A stretch of DNA of 64,000 nucleotides. Source: Cohnella panacarvi Gsoil 349 (GTDB lineage Bacteria; Bacillota; Bacilli; Paenibacillales; Paenibacillaceae). The stretch covers positions 4,539,233-4,603,232 of the forward strand of contig NZ_KI911563.1 in the NCBI RefSeq assembly GCF_000515335.1, written 5' to 3'. Below are positions 1 through 8,483 of the stretch, piece after piece. Under the pieces are notes generated by a model. That model worked only from the letters and a program-made list of their open reading frames with translations, had not been told where the DNA came from and ran no database searches. Made by a program: the position numbers and the translations under genes. Positions within the stretch are counted from its first letter, which is position 1. Each line of letters begins with the position of its first letter.

Positions 1-2
1 TG

Positions 3-863
3 CCTCGAGTCGAGCCGAAGTTCAGCATCGTCGACGCGATCTTACCTCAGTTGGTTCGGCTTGAATCGGAACGGCTGAGCGAATCGGCGGAAGACAAGAC
101 CGATACGAAGGCCGTCGTTCCACGGTTGCGTTCCGAACGTCCGCGGGGGCGTCTGCTGCGCAGATGGTCGGGGATCGTGGCTGCCGGCATCGTTGCGGGC
201 CTGTTGTTGATCTCTCAGCAGCTTCAATTGTCTAACGACCATAGCGATAATGACGCGGCGGCGCCGGGAGAATTCGGAAACGCGGCATTCAGCGTGAAGG
301 CTCCGGAATACGCAGCCACGATGGAAGACGGCGAGGCCCCGGCAGCGGCGCCCGAAGCGGGCGTATCCGAGCGGAGCTCGTCCGCGAAGATAGCGCCGGA
401 CTCGGTGGCGGGCGGCGCAGCCCAAGAAGCCCCGGCGGCATCGGAGCAGGCGATCGATAACGGCAGCGCGGCATCGATCGCGGAGCCCGGCATCAATAGC
501 GTCGAGGTGGGCGATCAGTACGGAGCCAACGCGTTCGTGACTCCGTCCATCGGCTCCGATGAAGAGACCAAGTCGAAAACCTCGGATGTAAATTCGATCA
601 ACGGTTTAACCGCCCAGGTAACGGCGCTCGTCTCTCCCGACGGCCTGTGGCGCGCCGTCGCGTACGAAGGCGACGGAACGCTCCGGATCTACGCGACGAA
701 GGACGACAGCTTAGTATTCGAGTCCGAGCACCGCGCGGGCTCGCTCACGGGCCTCGCATGGGAACCGGAGAGCGAACAGCTGACGTATACTTGGATCGAT
801 GAGCAGGGCAATAAGAAGAATCTTGCCTATAACGCGGACGAAATACGGGAATTTACGCCTTAA
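3..863 (+). CDS. Probable membrane-anchored anti-sigma-like protein, 5' end outside window
   Basis: The reading frame is open from the first bases of the window, so the true start lies upstream; a TTG at 51 is only an internal codon. The visible part has a basic stretch, one hydrophobic segment (GIVAAGIVAGLLLI, about 60 residues in), a long Ala/Glu/Ser-rich linker of low complexity, and a C-terminal ~75 residues resembling a WD40/PD40-type blade (SPDGLWRAVAYEGDGTLRIY, LTGLAWEPESEQLTYTW). Single-pass topology with an extracellular tail, sitting just upstream of holA, fits an anti-sigma factor next to an ECF sigma gene, but the diagnostic N-terminal region is not visible. Function is therefore inference; a plain membrane protein of unknown function is equally possible. 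Confidence 0.55.
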   Translation, partial: PRVEPKFSIVDAILPQLVRLESERLSESAEDKTDTKAVVPRLRSERPRGRLLRRWSGIVAAGIVAGLLLISQQLQLSNDHSDNDAAAPGEFGNAAFSVKAPEYAATMEDGEAPAAAPEAGVSERSSSAKIAPDSVAGGAAQEAPAASEQAIDNGSAASIAEPGINSVEVGDQYGANAFVTPSIGSDEETKSKTSDVNSINGLTAQVTALVSPDGLWRAVAYEGDGTLRIYATKDDSLVFESEHRAGSLTGLAWEPESEQLTYTWIDEQGNKKNLAYNADEIREFTP

Positions 864-996
864 GACGAGTCACCTATCCCGCACCTCCAGCGTATAGTAT
901 ACGGAGAGAGTTGACGTTCGTTCGATCGGACGGCGTCACGGTCGTTCGCGCACGGTACCATGGACCGGCCGGCGAACGTTGATATAGATGTCCGAG

Positions 997-1038
997 AACA
1001 AAGGGATCATGCCGAATGGTAGGCGTGATCTCTTTGTT
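997..1038 (+). terminator. Intrinsic terminator between the anti-sigma-like gene and holA
   Basis: Two 17-nt arms (997-1013 and 1022-1038) pair with two G-U/mismatch positions around an 8-nt loop, flanked by AACAAAG/CTTTGTT so that it reads as a terminator on both strands. The rest of 864-1100 holds only this hairpin and the holA ribosome binding site. Confidence 0.6.
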
Positions 1039-1100
1039 GTGTTATTGTGGGTTAAGGAACTAACTCAACGTATCACGCAAGCGAAGAAGGAGCATGCAGG

Positions 1101-2132
1101 ATGGATGCCAAACAAGCTTTTCGCATGATCAAACAGGGCCAAGTCGCGCCCGTATACATATGCTTCGGAACGGAATCCTATTTAATGAACGAATTTATCG
1201 AGCGGCTCGTCGAGAAGCTCGTGGAGCCGGAGCATCGGGAGATGGCGCTCGTCCGGTTCGATACGGGCGAGTCGCCGGTCGATGCGATTCTCGAAGAAGC
1301 GGAGACGCTGCCGTTCCTCGTCCCGAGCAAGGTCGTGCTCGTGCGCGACAGCGTATTGTTCGCATCGGGGAAAGAATCGAGCAAAGTCGAGCACCGTCCC
1401 GAACGGCTGCTGGCGTATCTCGAGCAGCCGTCTGAGACGACCGTGCTCGTATTCCTCGTCCCGCACGAGAAGCTGGACGAACGCAAGAAACTCGTCAAAG
1501 CGGCCAAGGCCGCAGACTTCGTCATTCCGTTCACGCCTTTGTCGGCCGAAGAACTCGCGCAATGGATTCACAAACGCGCGACCAGCCGCGGCAGAACGCT
1601 GGCGAAGGACGCCGGAGAGGAACTGCTCAGGCGCGTCGGCACCGACATGCATTCGCTTGCGGCGGAGATGGACAAGCTCATTCTGCATGCGGGAGCGGAA
1701 GGCACCATTACGCTCGAAGCCGTGAACGAGCTTGTCATGGTCGCCACGGAACAGAACGTGTTCCGATTAACCGAAGAGCTTGCCGCGCTCAGAACGGGCC
1801 CGGCAATCGCCCTATACTACGATCTCCTCCGGCAGCGCGAAGAGCCGATAAAGCTGATGGCTCTCATGGTGCGGCAATTCCGCAACATGCTGCATGTCAA
1901 GGAGCTTGCCGGCCAAGGCTATTCGCCGCAGCAGATGGCCGGACAACTCGGGCTGCATCCTTATGCGGTTAAGATCACCGCGGAGCAGGCCCGCAAGTTC
2001 AGCCTGGAGCGACTGGCGACGCTGCTCTCGGAGCTCGCGGACCTCGATTACGCGATGAAGACCGGCCAAATCGACAAGACGCTCGGGCTCGAGCTCTTCC
2101 TGCTCAAGACGAGTTCCGCCGGCGCGAGTTAA
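1101..2132 (+). CDS. holA: DNA polymerase III subunit delta
   Basis: The 343-residue product opens the sliding clamp as the delta subunit of the DNA polymerase III clamp loader. The N-terminus has the family pattern PVYICFGTESYLMNEF, followed by a clamp-binding region and an all-helical C-terminal collar domain (PIKLMALMVRQFRNML, KTLGLELFLLK near the end). Length is normal for Firmicutes HolA. AAGGAG lies 8 nt before the ATG. Its place before a minus-strand rpsT matches B. subtilis yqeN. It is followed by a 330-bp gap with repeat element E1. Confidence 0.93.
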   Translation: MDAKQAFRMIKQGQVAPVYICFGTESYLMNEFIERLVEKLVEPEHREMALVRFDTGESPVDAILEEAETLPFLVPSKVVLVRDSVLFASGKESSKVEHRPERLLAYLEQPSETTVLVFLVPHEKLDERKKLVKAAKAADFVIPFTPLSAEELAQWIHKRATSRGRTLAKDAGEELLRRVGTDMHSLAAEMDKLILHAGAEGTITLEAVNELVMVATEQNVFRLTEELAALRTGPAIALYYDLLRQREEPIKLMALMVRQFRNMLHVKELAGQGYSPQQMAGQLGLHPYAVKITAEQARKFSLERLATLLSELADLDYAMKTGQIDKTLGLELFLLKTSSAGAS

Positions 2133-2142
2133 CCGCTCGTCC

Positions 2143-2327
2143 AAGTAACAACCATTCGCAGTTATTTTAGGCAATAGGCTTCAATGAGCAATGAATACCA
2201 ACGATTTGCAGTTATTATTATACAACGTGGTCATTCTCATGTCGGAGTTGCTAAATAACTACCTATATGTGTTAATAATACACTGACATACGATCCGACC
2301 GAGTTTAACTGCAGATGATTGTTATTT
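2143..2327. repeat. Four-palindrome intergenic element E1
   Basis: Four ~25-nt imperfect palindromes lie at 2143-2167, 2193-2217, 2253-2277 and 2303-2327, centres 2155, 2205, 2265 and 2315 (spacing 50/60/50). Units end in variants of AAATAAC/GTTATTT. Units 1-2 carry ...TGCAGTTATT, unit 4 the inverse TAACTGCA...GTTATTT. The stretches between them (25, 35, 25 nt) show no repeat. It fills most of the gap between convergent holA and rpsT. Confidence 0.7.
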
Positions 2328-2372
2328 GACATCTATGCTACGGGCATGAGTATGTCCGAGCGATTTCCATGC

Positions 2373-2402
2373 AAAAAGCCATCCCCGAGAGGATGGCTTT
2401 TT
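2373..2402 (-). terminator. rpsT terminator
   Basis: A perfect 12-bp hairpin (AAAAAGCCATCC, 6-nt loop, GGATGGCTTTTT) lies downstream of rpsT on the minus strand. A/T tails on both sides make it bidirectional between convergent holA and rpsT. Confidence 0.85.
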
Positions 2403-2458
2403 CGTCGGCTAACCGTATCCGAAAGAGAGCGGTTAACCCATATGCATCAGGCACAAGC

Positions 2459-2731
2459 TTACGCTTGCGCGGACAATGCGTTCAATTTTTTGGCCAGACG
2501 GGATTTTTTGCGGGCGGCTGCGTTCTTGTGAACGAGCCCTTTCGTTACCGCTTTATCCAACTTCTTCTGAGCCGCGACCAGCGCCGCTTTAGCAGCAGCA
2601 ACGTCCGTTCCGACTACTGCTTGATCGGCAAGTTTAACGGCCGTACGCAGTGCGGACTTCTGCGAAGCATTGCGCAGACGGCGAGCTTCGTTCGTTTTCG
2701 TGCGTTTGATAGCGGATTTGATGTTCGGCAT
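2459..2731 (-). CDS. rpsT: 30S ribosomal protein S20
   Basis: This 90-residue basic protein binds 16S rRNA in the small ribosomal subunit. It starts [19 protein letters not shown] and has the repeated Ala/Lys helices of S20. I chose the ATG at 2731 because AGGAGGTG lies 5 nt upstream; the frame is open further upstream, but that extension has no family support. It is transcribed alone, opposite to holA and gpr, from the promoter at 2781-2809. Confidence 0.96.
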   Translation of the reverse strand: MPNIKSAIKRTKTNEARRLRNASQKSALRTAVKLADQAVVGTDVAAAKAALVAAQKKLDKAVTKGLVHKNAAARKKSRLAKKLNALSAQA

Positions 2732-2780
2732 TCTTTTCACCTCCTGAAAAACAGAAGTATTTCTCCACACAACTTGTAAC

Positions 2781-2809
2781 ATTCTATCATGGAGGGGGGT
2801 AAATAGCAA
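2781..2809 (-). promoter_or_regulatory. Sigma-A promoter of rpsT
   Basis: On the minus strand TTGCTA (2809-2804), a 17-bp spacer and TAGAAT (2786-2781) lie about 50 bp before the rpsT start. Confidence 0.6.
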
Positions 2810-2895
2810 GGTATATGTCCCGCCAGCATGCCGGATGATCCCGTATGCCCCTTACAAGTTTACGACCCGCATAAGAAAGGGGATCCACACTCCAG

Positions 2896-3894
2896 ATGGA
2901 CAAAGATTTGGCTTTATACGACATTCGAACGGACCTCGCGATCGAGGCGAAGGAGCTCGCGTCGCAGGAAGGCGCGGACATTCCCGGCGTATGGTCCGAG
3001 AAAGTGGAGCAAGGCGAAGTGATCGTCAGCAGGATGCACATTCAGACCGATGAAGGATCCAGACGAATCGGCAAAATGATCGGTCATTACGTTACGCTTG
3101 ACGTGCCCGGCATGCGTCAAGGCGACACCGATCTTCAAGATCGGATCGCGACGACGTTCGCGCAGGAATTCGAAGCGTTCTTGACGCGGATCGGGTTCGA
3201 CCGAATGGGGAGCGTGCTTATCGTCGGGCTGGGCAACCGCAACGTGACGCCGGATTCGTTAGGGCCGCTTGTCGTAGAGAACGTCATGGTGACGCGGCAG
3301 TTTTTCGAGCTCATGCCGGATCAGGTCAGTCCCGGTTACCGGCCGGTCAGCGCGATAGCGCCGGGAGTGCTCGGCACGACGGGAATCGAGTCTAGCGATA
3401 TTATTCAAGGCATCGTAGAGAAGGCGAAGCCGGATCTCGTCATTGCGATCGACGCGCTTGCCTCCAAGGCGCTCGAAAGGGTGAACACGACGGTTCAGAT
3501 CGCCGATACGGGCATTCATCCGGGATCGGGCATCGGCAATAAGCGCAAAGGGCTTACCAAAGATATTCTCGGCGTCCCGGTTATCGGAATCGGCGTGCCG
3601 ACGGTCGTCTATGCTTCGACGATCGTGGGCAGCACGATCGAATTGATGGTGGAACACATGAAGAAGCACTCTCCGAATGCAGGGCAGATGTTCGGTACGC
3701 TCGGTGAATTGGAGACGAATGAAAGGCTGCAATTGGTTAAGGAGGTCCTTCAACCGGTCGGGCACGATCTGCTCGTTACGCCGAAGGAGATCGATAAGTT
3801 CATGGAGGATATCGCGAACGTGATCGCAAGCGGGTTGAACGCCGCCCTCCACGAGGCCGTTGACACCGATAACGTAGCCGCTTATACGCACTGA
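2896..3894 (+). CDS. gpr: Spore germination protease (GPR)
   Basis: The 332-residue product degrades small acid-soluble spore proteins when spores germinate. It has the family's N-terminal processing region (ALYDIRTDLAIEAKE), which resembles the SASP cleavage site and marks where the zymogen is trimmed, and the core blocks VLIVGLGNRNVTPDSLGP, GTTGIESSDII and GIGVPTVVYAST. Length is close to other GPRs. The purine-rich AAAGGGGATC sits ~12 nt before the ATG, slightly far. A 10-bp hairpin follows, then spoIIP. Made in the forespore in relatives; I found no convincing sigma-G box here. Confidence 0.95.
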   Translation: MDKDLALYDIRTDLAIEAKELASQEGADIPGVWSEKVEQGEVIVSRMHIQTDEGSRRIGKMIGHYVTLDVPGMRQGDTDLQDRIATTFAQEFEAFLTRIGFDRMGSVLIVGLGNRNVTPDSLGPLVVENVMVTRQFFELMPDQVSPGYRPVSAIAPGVLGTTGIESSDIIQGIVEKAKPDLVIAIDALASKALERVNTTVQIADTGIHPGSGIGNKRKGLTKDILGVPVIGIGVPTVVYASTIVGSTIELMVEHMKKHSPNAGQMFGTLGELETNERLQLVKEVLQPVGHDLLVTPKEIDKFMEDIANVIASGLNAALHEAVDTDNVAAYTH

Positions 3895-3908
3895 AGCCTA
3901 AAGGCAGA

Positions 3909-3932
3909 GCCGCTCTTCCGCCGAAGAGCGGC
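3909..3932 (+). terminator. Hairpin after gpr
   Basis: A 10-bp perfect stem (GCCGCTCTTC/GAAGAGCGGC) with a 4-nt loop is followed by CTTTGTG. The T-run is weak, so termination may be partial. Confidence 0.6.
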
Positions 3933-4113
3933 CTTTGTGCATGCCGAACTCGCCGTTTGGCAGGCTCTCCGGAAGGCAATAATGATCATCGTTCTTGCAG
4001 CCGACTTCTATCCGCATTCGTTCTATCAGTCTACTTTCTCTCATAGGATGCATTAAGAGACTATTCCTAGAGATAGAGGGCGCATCCGCTAGACGCGCCC
4101 GGGAGGTAAACCG

Positions 4114-5340
4114 ATGAAACGAGTCGTCGTGGAGATGAATTGGGCGCATTTACGAGCGAGATGGCGGCGGGTACTCATTACGGGCAAAGCCTTTATCGTA
4201 CTTAGCCTCTGTTCGATGATTCTGTTCATTCTGCTGGGATTAGGGGGCATGCTGCAAAAGCATATTTCGGCTTCTCCCGTTCAATCGATGCAAGGGCTTG
4301 CGGCATCGTTGCCTAGACAAGTGTTTCAATCGCTGCTTAGCATGGAGCTTCCGAACATGGAGGCGGATGACGACGGCTCCCCGCTGCAGGCGGACAAGCT
4401 GGCGGCGTTCCTGCTTCGCTTCGTTACAGGCATTGATCCTGGCGACCCGCAAAGCCTCATCGCCCAAGAGATGCCGGGCATGGATCGAGACCATTCCGTA
4501 TTGCTTCGCCCTGGGGCGGGAGAACCGGAGGCGCCGGAGGACCATAGCCCGATCGAAGGAACCGGGACGCAACCTTCCGAGGAATTGCAGACGGAGCCGA
4601 CGGCTTCGGTAGAGCCCGAACCTTCGCAGCCGTCCGCGACGCCCGAAGAGCTTTCGCCCGGAGACGAGACGGACGAGCAAACGACTAACGGCAGGAAGGT
4701 CGTATTCATCTACCATTCGCATAATCGGGAATCTTACTATCCGGAGCTGAAGTCCGGCACGAAAGACCCGAACTCCGGTACGGTCAACGTAACGCTCGTA
4801 GGCAAACGGCTGGCACGGCAGCTAGAGAAGGAAGGCGTCGGAAGCACGCATTCGAACAAAGATTATTCCTCTTCGGTCAAAGGCTACAACTGGAATTATT
4901 CGTACAAGTATTCGTTGCAGACGGTTAAACAAGCGCTTGCCCGCAACGATAAGCTCACTTTCTTTTTCGATCTCCATAGAGATTCGCAGCGGCGTTCCAA
5001 GACGACGGCCACGATTAAAGGCAAGGATTACGCGCAAGTGTATTTCATTATCGGCCACCGGAACCCGAATTGGCGCGAGAACGAAGCGTTCGCCAACAAG
5101 CTTCACGAAAAGCTGGAGGACAAGTACCCGGGTTTGTCGCGCGGCGTGTGGGGCAAGACGGCGGCGAACGGCAACGGGGAATACAATCAATCGGTCGCCC
5201 CGGAAAGCGTGCTGATCGAGATCGGCGGCGTCGACAATACGCTCGAAGAATGCTACCGCACGGCGGATGCGCTGGCGGAAGTCATCGCGGAACAATATTG
5301 GGATGAACAAGACGCGGTGAAGGCTAACGCTGCGCAATAA
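4114..5340 (+). CDS. spoIIP: Stage II sporulation protein P
   Basis: SpoIIP is the amidase/endopeptidase that, with SpoIID and SpoIIM, thins septal peptidoglycan during engulfment. The 408-residue product has a cytoplasmic basic N-terminus, a membrane anchor around residues 24-45, an acidic Pro/Glu-rich linker (about 120-190) and the catalytic domain. Visible zinc-site blocks are VVFIYHSHNRES (~196-207), FFFDLHRDS (~283-291) and IEIGGVDNT near the C-terminus. GGGAGGT precedes the ATG. It follows gpr and precedes the yqxA-like gene, as in B. subtilis. Sporulation control by sigma E/F is expected from the family but no box is clear. Confidence 0.95.
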   Translation: MKRVVVEMNWAHLRARWRRVLITGKAFIVLSLCSMILFILLGLGGMLQKHISASPVQSMQGLAASLPRQVFQSLLSMELPNMEADDDGSPLQADKLAAFLLRFVTGIDPGDPQSLIAQEMPGMDRDHSVLLRPGAGEPEAPEDHSPIEGTGTQPSEELQTEPTASVEPEPSQPSATPEELSPGDETDEQTTNGRKVVFIYHSHNRESYYPELKSGTKDPNSGTVNVTLVGKRLARQLEKEGVGSTHSNKDYSSSVKGYNWNYSYKYSLQTVKQALARNDKLTFFFDLHRDSQRRSKTTATIKGKDYAQVYFIIGHRNPNWRENEAFANKLHEKLEDKYPGLSRGVWGKTAANGNGEYNQSVAPESVLIEIGGVDNTLEECYRTADALAEVIAEQYWDEQDAVKANAAQ

Positions 5341-5358
5341 AGCGAAGGAGGAATCGAT

Positions 5359-5760
5359 ATGCGTCGGGATACGTTCAAGCTGGCCATGCTGGCGGCAATC
5401 GTCGCGTTCGCGGTTTTATACGGCATGGAGCTGTCGTCCAGGGGAATCGAGAACGTGAACGGTAAAGTCGTAAACGCCCGTGACGACTCTCTGTCGGATG
5501 TCGAAGCGGCGGACGAGTGGGTGTTGCCGACTCGCGAGCCCGCCGAGCAAAAGCCGTCGTCCCCGAGGACGACCGATCCGGGCAAGCTGCTGGACGAAGA
5601 GCAATACAACGATTGGGACGCCGAGTTGTACGACGTTCCCCGCAACGATCATAAACCGCTCGTCGACCGCGTCTCCGGCGCGACGGCCGAAGCGTTGCAC
5701 GGAATTTCGAAGGGCGGAATTAAATTCGTCGTATCGTTGTTCGATAAAGTAACAGGTTAG
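5359..5760 (+). CDS. yqxA: YqxA-like membrane-anchored protein
   Basis: This 133-residue protein of unknown function has one N-terminal transmembrane segment (LAMLAAIVAFAVLYGMEL), an acidic middle and an amphipathic C-terminus (GGIKFVVSLFDKVTG). Position directly after spoIIP (18-bp gap, RBS AAGGAGGAA) and the architecture match the small YqxA/DUF3679 proteins of Bacilli. The assignment rests on context and length more than on motifs. Cotranscription with spoIIP is likely. Confidence 0.65.
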   Translation: MRRDTFKLAMLAAIVAFAVLYGMELSSRGIENVNGKVVNARDDSLSDVEAADEWVLPTREPAEQKPSSPRTTDPGKLLDEEQYNDWDAELYDVPRNDHKPLVDRVSGATAEALHGISKGGIKFVVSLFDKVTG

Positions 5761-5771
5761 AAATCCACTTG

Positions 5772-5800
5772 TTGACAACAGAAGATGCGTGTGTTAATCT
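5772..5800 (+). promoter_or_regulatory. Sigma-A promoter of the transporter/flavoprotein operon
   Basis: TTGACA, a 17-bp spacer and TAATCT give a strong consensus promoter 12 bp after the yqxA stop. Transcription would start near 5807 and run through a leader containing the terminator at 5859-5901. The leader also has repeated AATT around ATCGG (5820-5835), a possible operator. Confidence 0.7.
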
Positions 5801-5858
5801 CATATCCAAGAAAGCTTACTAGAATTATCGGAATTGAATGCAGTCCACCATTCGCATG

Positions 5859-5901
5859 GAGACTTTCCCTACCTTTGACGGGTAGTTGGAAAGTCTCTTT
5901 T
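5859..5901 (+). terminator. Leader terminator (possible attenuator) before the importer operon
   Basis: Arms 5859-5873 and 5881-5897 pair over 15 bp with a 2-nt bulge, then TTTT. It lies between the promoter and the first gene. An alternative, weaker hairpin (AGTC 5842-5845 with GACT 5861-5864, CCA 5848-5850 with TGG 5857-5859) would use part of the terminator's 5' arm. Confidence 0.7.
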
Positions 5902-5932
5902 GCGTTTAAGGGGCATGAAAGGATGAAGGACG

Positions 5933-6709
5933 ATGAGCGTGCCTGTGCTGGAAATCGAACGGTTGAACAAATCGTTCCAGACGCCGAAGACGGTCGTGAC
6001 CGCGCTAAGCGGCATCGATCTGAAGGTACAAGAGGGGGAGTTCATTACCGTGATCGGCCCGAGCGGCTGCGGGAAAAGCACGCTGCTCAAGATCGTCGCC
6101 GGCTTGGACCTAGCCTACGAAGGAAGCGTCAAGCTAAGCGACAAGGAGGTTGCGGGACCTGGAATCGATAAAGGGTTTATTTTCCAGGAGCCGAGGCTGT
6201 TCCCTTGGCTGACCGTCGAGAAGAACATCGCCGCGGATCTGTCGCTCAGAAATCCCGAAGTACGGAAGAAGGTCGATTCTTTAATCGAACTCGTCAAGCT
6301 GCAAGGCTTCGAAAAGGCGTATCCGCGCGAGCTGTCGGGGGGCATGGCGCAGCGGGTCGCGATCGCCAGGGCGCTGCTCCGCAATCCGAAAGTACTGCTG
6401 CTCGACGAGCCGTTCGGCGCTCTCGATGCCTTTACGAGGGCGCACATGCAAGAGGTGCTGCTCGACATCTGGCAGCATAACCGGACGACGATGATCTTCG
6501 TCACCCACGACATCGACGAAGCGATATTCCTCGCGAACCGGATCGTGATCTTGAAACCGCGTCCGGGCAGCATTCGCGGCATTGTGCCGGTAACGTTGCC
6601 GTACCCGCGCAAGAAGGCCACGACGAGCTTTCAATCGCTCCGGTTGAAGGTGCTGGACGAATTCGAGCGTCTCGAGGAAACCGAGTACGTCGATCGTGCC
6701 GGCTTATAA
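5933..6709 (+). CDS. SsuB/TauB-type ABC transporter ATPase
   Basis: The 258-residue protein powers a cytoplasmic-membrane importer of the nitrate/sulfonate/taurine class. Visible motifs are Walker [10 protein letters not shown] (~43-51), signature LSGGMAQR, Walker [13 protein letters not shown] and switch His in VTHDIDEA. The Q-loop reads [14 protein letters not shown], typical of SsuB/TauB/NrtD. It heads an operon with two permeases (6728, 7564), a flavoprotein, a ferredoxin and a lipoprotein. The substrate cannot be read from the ATPase. Regulation probably acts at the leader upstream. Confidence 0.9.
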   Translation: MSVPVLEIERLNKSFQTPKTVVTALSGIDLKVQEGEFITVIGPSGCGKSTLLKIVAGLDLAYEGSVKLSDKEVAGPGIDKGFIFQEPRLFPWLTVEKNIAADLSLRNPEVRKKVDSLIELVKLQGFEKAYPRELSGGMAQRVAIARALLRNPKVLLLDEPFGALDAFTRAHMQEVLLDIWQHNRTTMIFVTHDIDEAIFLANRIVILKPRPGSIRGIVPVTLPYPRKKATTSFQSLRLKVLDEFERLEETEYVDRAGL

Positions 6710-6727
6710 CGAAAGGGGGTATGGTTC

Positions 6728-7543
6728 ATGAGCCGACAAGCCGAAACGGCCGGGATAGCCGGACCCGCCGCGGGGGCGCCGAAACGCCGGGTCATTCTCG
6801 CGTTGGGCTCGCTGTTGCCGGTCGCTTTGTTAGCCGTATGGCAAGCGCTCGGCGATCTCGGGTATATATCCACGATGCTGTATCCGACCCCGCTTACGAT
6901 CGCGGAAGCATTCGTCGATCTAAGCGCCTCGGGAGAGCTGTGGACGCACTTGCAGATCAGCTTGACGCGGGCCGCTCTCGGGTTCGCGCTCGGCGGAGGA
7001 TTGGGACTTCTGCTGGGCGTAGCCGTAGGCTTGTTCCGAAGCACGGAGAAGGCGCTCGACCCGACCGTCCAGATGCTGCGCATGGTGCCGTCGCTCGCGC
7101 TGGCGCCTCTGTTCGTGCTGTGGTTCGGCATCGGGGAAGAGTCCAAGATTCTGCTTATCGCCAAAGGCGCTTTCTTCCCGCTCTACATCAATACGTACTT
7201 GGGCATCCGGTCGGTGGACCGCAAGCTGTTCGACGTGTCGCGCGTCCTCTCTTTCGGCCGCTTCAAGCAAATCATCAGGCTCGTGCTGCCTGCATCGTTG
7301 CCTAACGTGCTGCTGGGCATACGGATATCGCTAGGCGTCGCGTGGCTCGGATTGGTCGTGGCGGAGCTGATGGCTTCCACGTCCGGAATCGGCTATTTGA
7401 TGTCGGACGCCAGGCAATTCACGAAGACCCCGGTCGTATTCGTCGGCATCGCGGTATTCGCGATCGTCGGGAAGCTGACGGATTCGCTTGTCCGTATGCT
7501 CGAGAGAAGATGGCTTCGTTGGCAAGACACCTATAAGGGATAA
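6728..7543 (+). CDS. SsuC/TauC-type ABC permease, first copy
   Basis: This 271-residue membrane protein has about six transmembrane segments and the BPD_transp_1 EAA-type loop (DVSRVLSFGRFKQIIRLVLPASLPNVLLGI) that contacts the ATPase. It matches SsuC/TauC in length and in the start-of-domain phrase MVPSLALAPLFVLWFGIGEESKI. GAAAGGGGG precedes the ATG. It is clearly a paralogue of the next gene, so the channel is probably a heterodimer, unusual for this class, where a single permease gene is the norm. Confidence 0.9.
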   Translation: MSRQAETAGIAGPAAGAPKRRVILALGSLLPVALLAVWQALGDLGYISTMLYPTPLTIAEAFVDLSASGELWTHLQISLTRAALGFALGGGLGLLLGVAVGLFRSTEKALDPTVQMLRMVPSLALAPLFVLWFGIGEESKILLIAKGAFFPLYINTYLGIRSVDRKLFDVSRVLSFGRFKQIIRLVLPASLPNVLLGIRISLGVAWLGLVVAELMASTSGIGYLMSDARQFTKTPVVFVGIAVFAIVGKLTDSLVRMLERRWLRWQDTYKG

Positions 7544-7563
7544 CCGAGAAGGAGGGAATGATC

Positions 7564-8448
7564 ATGAGCATCGAACAAGCGGAACTTCGGCTGCCGCCGG
7601 CCGCGGTGCCTCCCGCGCCGCCGATCGGGGACACCCGGACGGGTTCGATCCAGGCAATAGTCAAGAAGCCGGCTTCCGGGTGGAAGTCGATCGTCATCGA
7701 TACGGCGATCGGGGCCGCGCTGCCCGTCCTGATCGTCGCGTTGTGGCAATGGGCGGCGGAGAGAGGGTGGACGAATCCGCTGTTTTTTCCGGCGCCGGAC
7801 GTCATCGCCGACGCTTTCGGCTCTCTCATCTCGTCGGGAGAGCTGTTCCATCACTTAGGGATCAGCGTCTGGCGCGCGCTGATCGGATTCGTAGTCGGAG
7901 GCAGCGTCGGATTGCTGCTCGGACTGTTGTCGGGATTGTCCCGCAAAGCGGAGTACGTACTCGACCCGAGCTTGCAAATGCTGAGGACGGTTCCCCATCT
8001 CGCTATCGCCCCTCTCGTGCTGCTTTGGTTCGGTTTCGGGGAACAGTCGAAAATCGTCATTATCGCGCTAGGCGCCTTTTTCCCGCTGTACGTGAACACT
8101 TTCGTGGCCATACGCAACGTCGACAACAAGCTGTTCGACGTGGCGAAGGTGCTCGCGTTCGGTCGCGCGAAGCTGTTGTTCAGACTCGTGCTGCCTGCGG
8201 CTTTGCCCGGCATTCTGCTCGGCGTTCGGCTGTCACTCGCGCTTTCTTGGATCGGTCTCGTCGTCGCGGAGTTGATCGGCTCGCAGTCCGGCGTCGGATT
8301 CCTGATCAATCTCGGGAAGCAGACGTCCGCCACGGAAGATATTTTCGTCGGCGTCATCATCTTCGCCATCGTCGGCAAGCTGGTCGATTCCTTCGTGCGA
8401 TTGCTGGAGCGGAAACTGCTGCATTGGCGCGAGAGCTTTGAAGGGTAA
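7564..8448 (+). CDS. SsuC/TauC-type ABC permease, second copy
   Basis: The 294-residue protein is the second permease: RTVPHLAIAPLVLLWFGFGEQSKI and the EAA loop DVAKVLAFGRAKLLFRLVLPAALPGILLGV align with the first copy. A Pro/Ala-rich cytoplasmic N-terminus of ~45 residues precedes the first membrane span. I prefer the ATG at 7564 over 7558, because AAGGAGGG ends only 1 nt before 7558 but 7 nt before 7564. The gap to the first permease is 20 bp. Confidence 0.9.
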   Translation: MSIEQAELRLPPAAVPPAPPIGDTRTGSIQAIVKKPASGWKSIVIDTAIGAALPVLIVALWQWAAERGWTNPLFFPAPDVIADAFGSLISSGELFHHLGISVWRALIGFVVGGSVGLLLGLLSGLSRKAEYVLDPSLQMLRTVPHLAIAPLVLLWFGFGEQSKIVIIALGAFFPLYVNTFVAIRNVDNKLFDVAKVLAFGRAKLLFRLVLPAALPGILLGVRLSLALSWIGLVVAELIGSQSGVGFLINLGKQTSATEDIFVGVIIFAIVGKLVDSFVRLLERKLLHWRESFEG

Positions 8449-8483
8449 CATCAACTTAATAGATAGATTAGGAGGATTGGCGA

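Noticed and set aside
2732..2809. 26-residue N-terminal extension of rpsT
   Set aside because: S20 starts at [10 protein letters not shown] with a perfect SD; the extension covers the promoter region.
5838..5885. 15-codon ORF MQSTIRMETFPTFDG in the importer leader
   Set aside because: No good ribosome binding site; mentioned only as a possibility in the attenuation finding.
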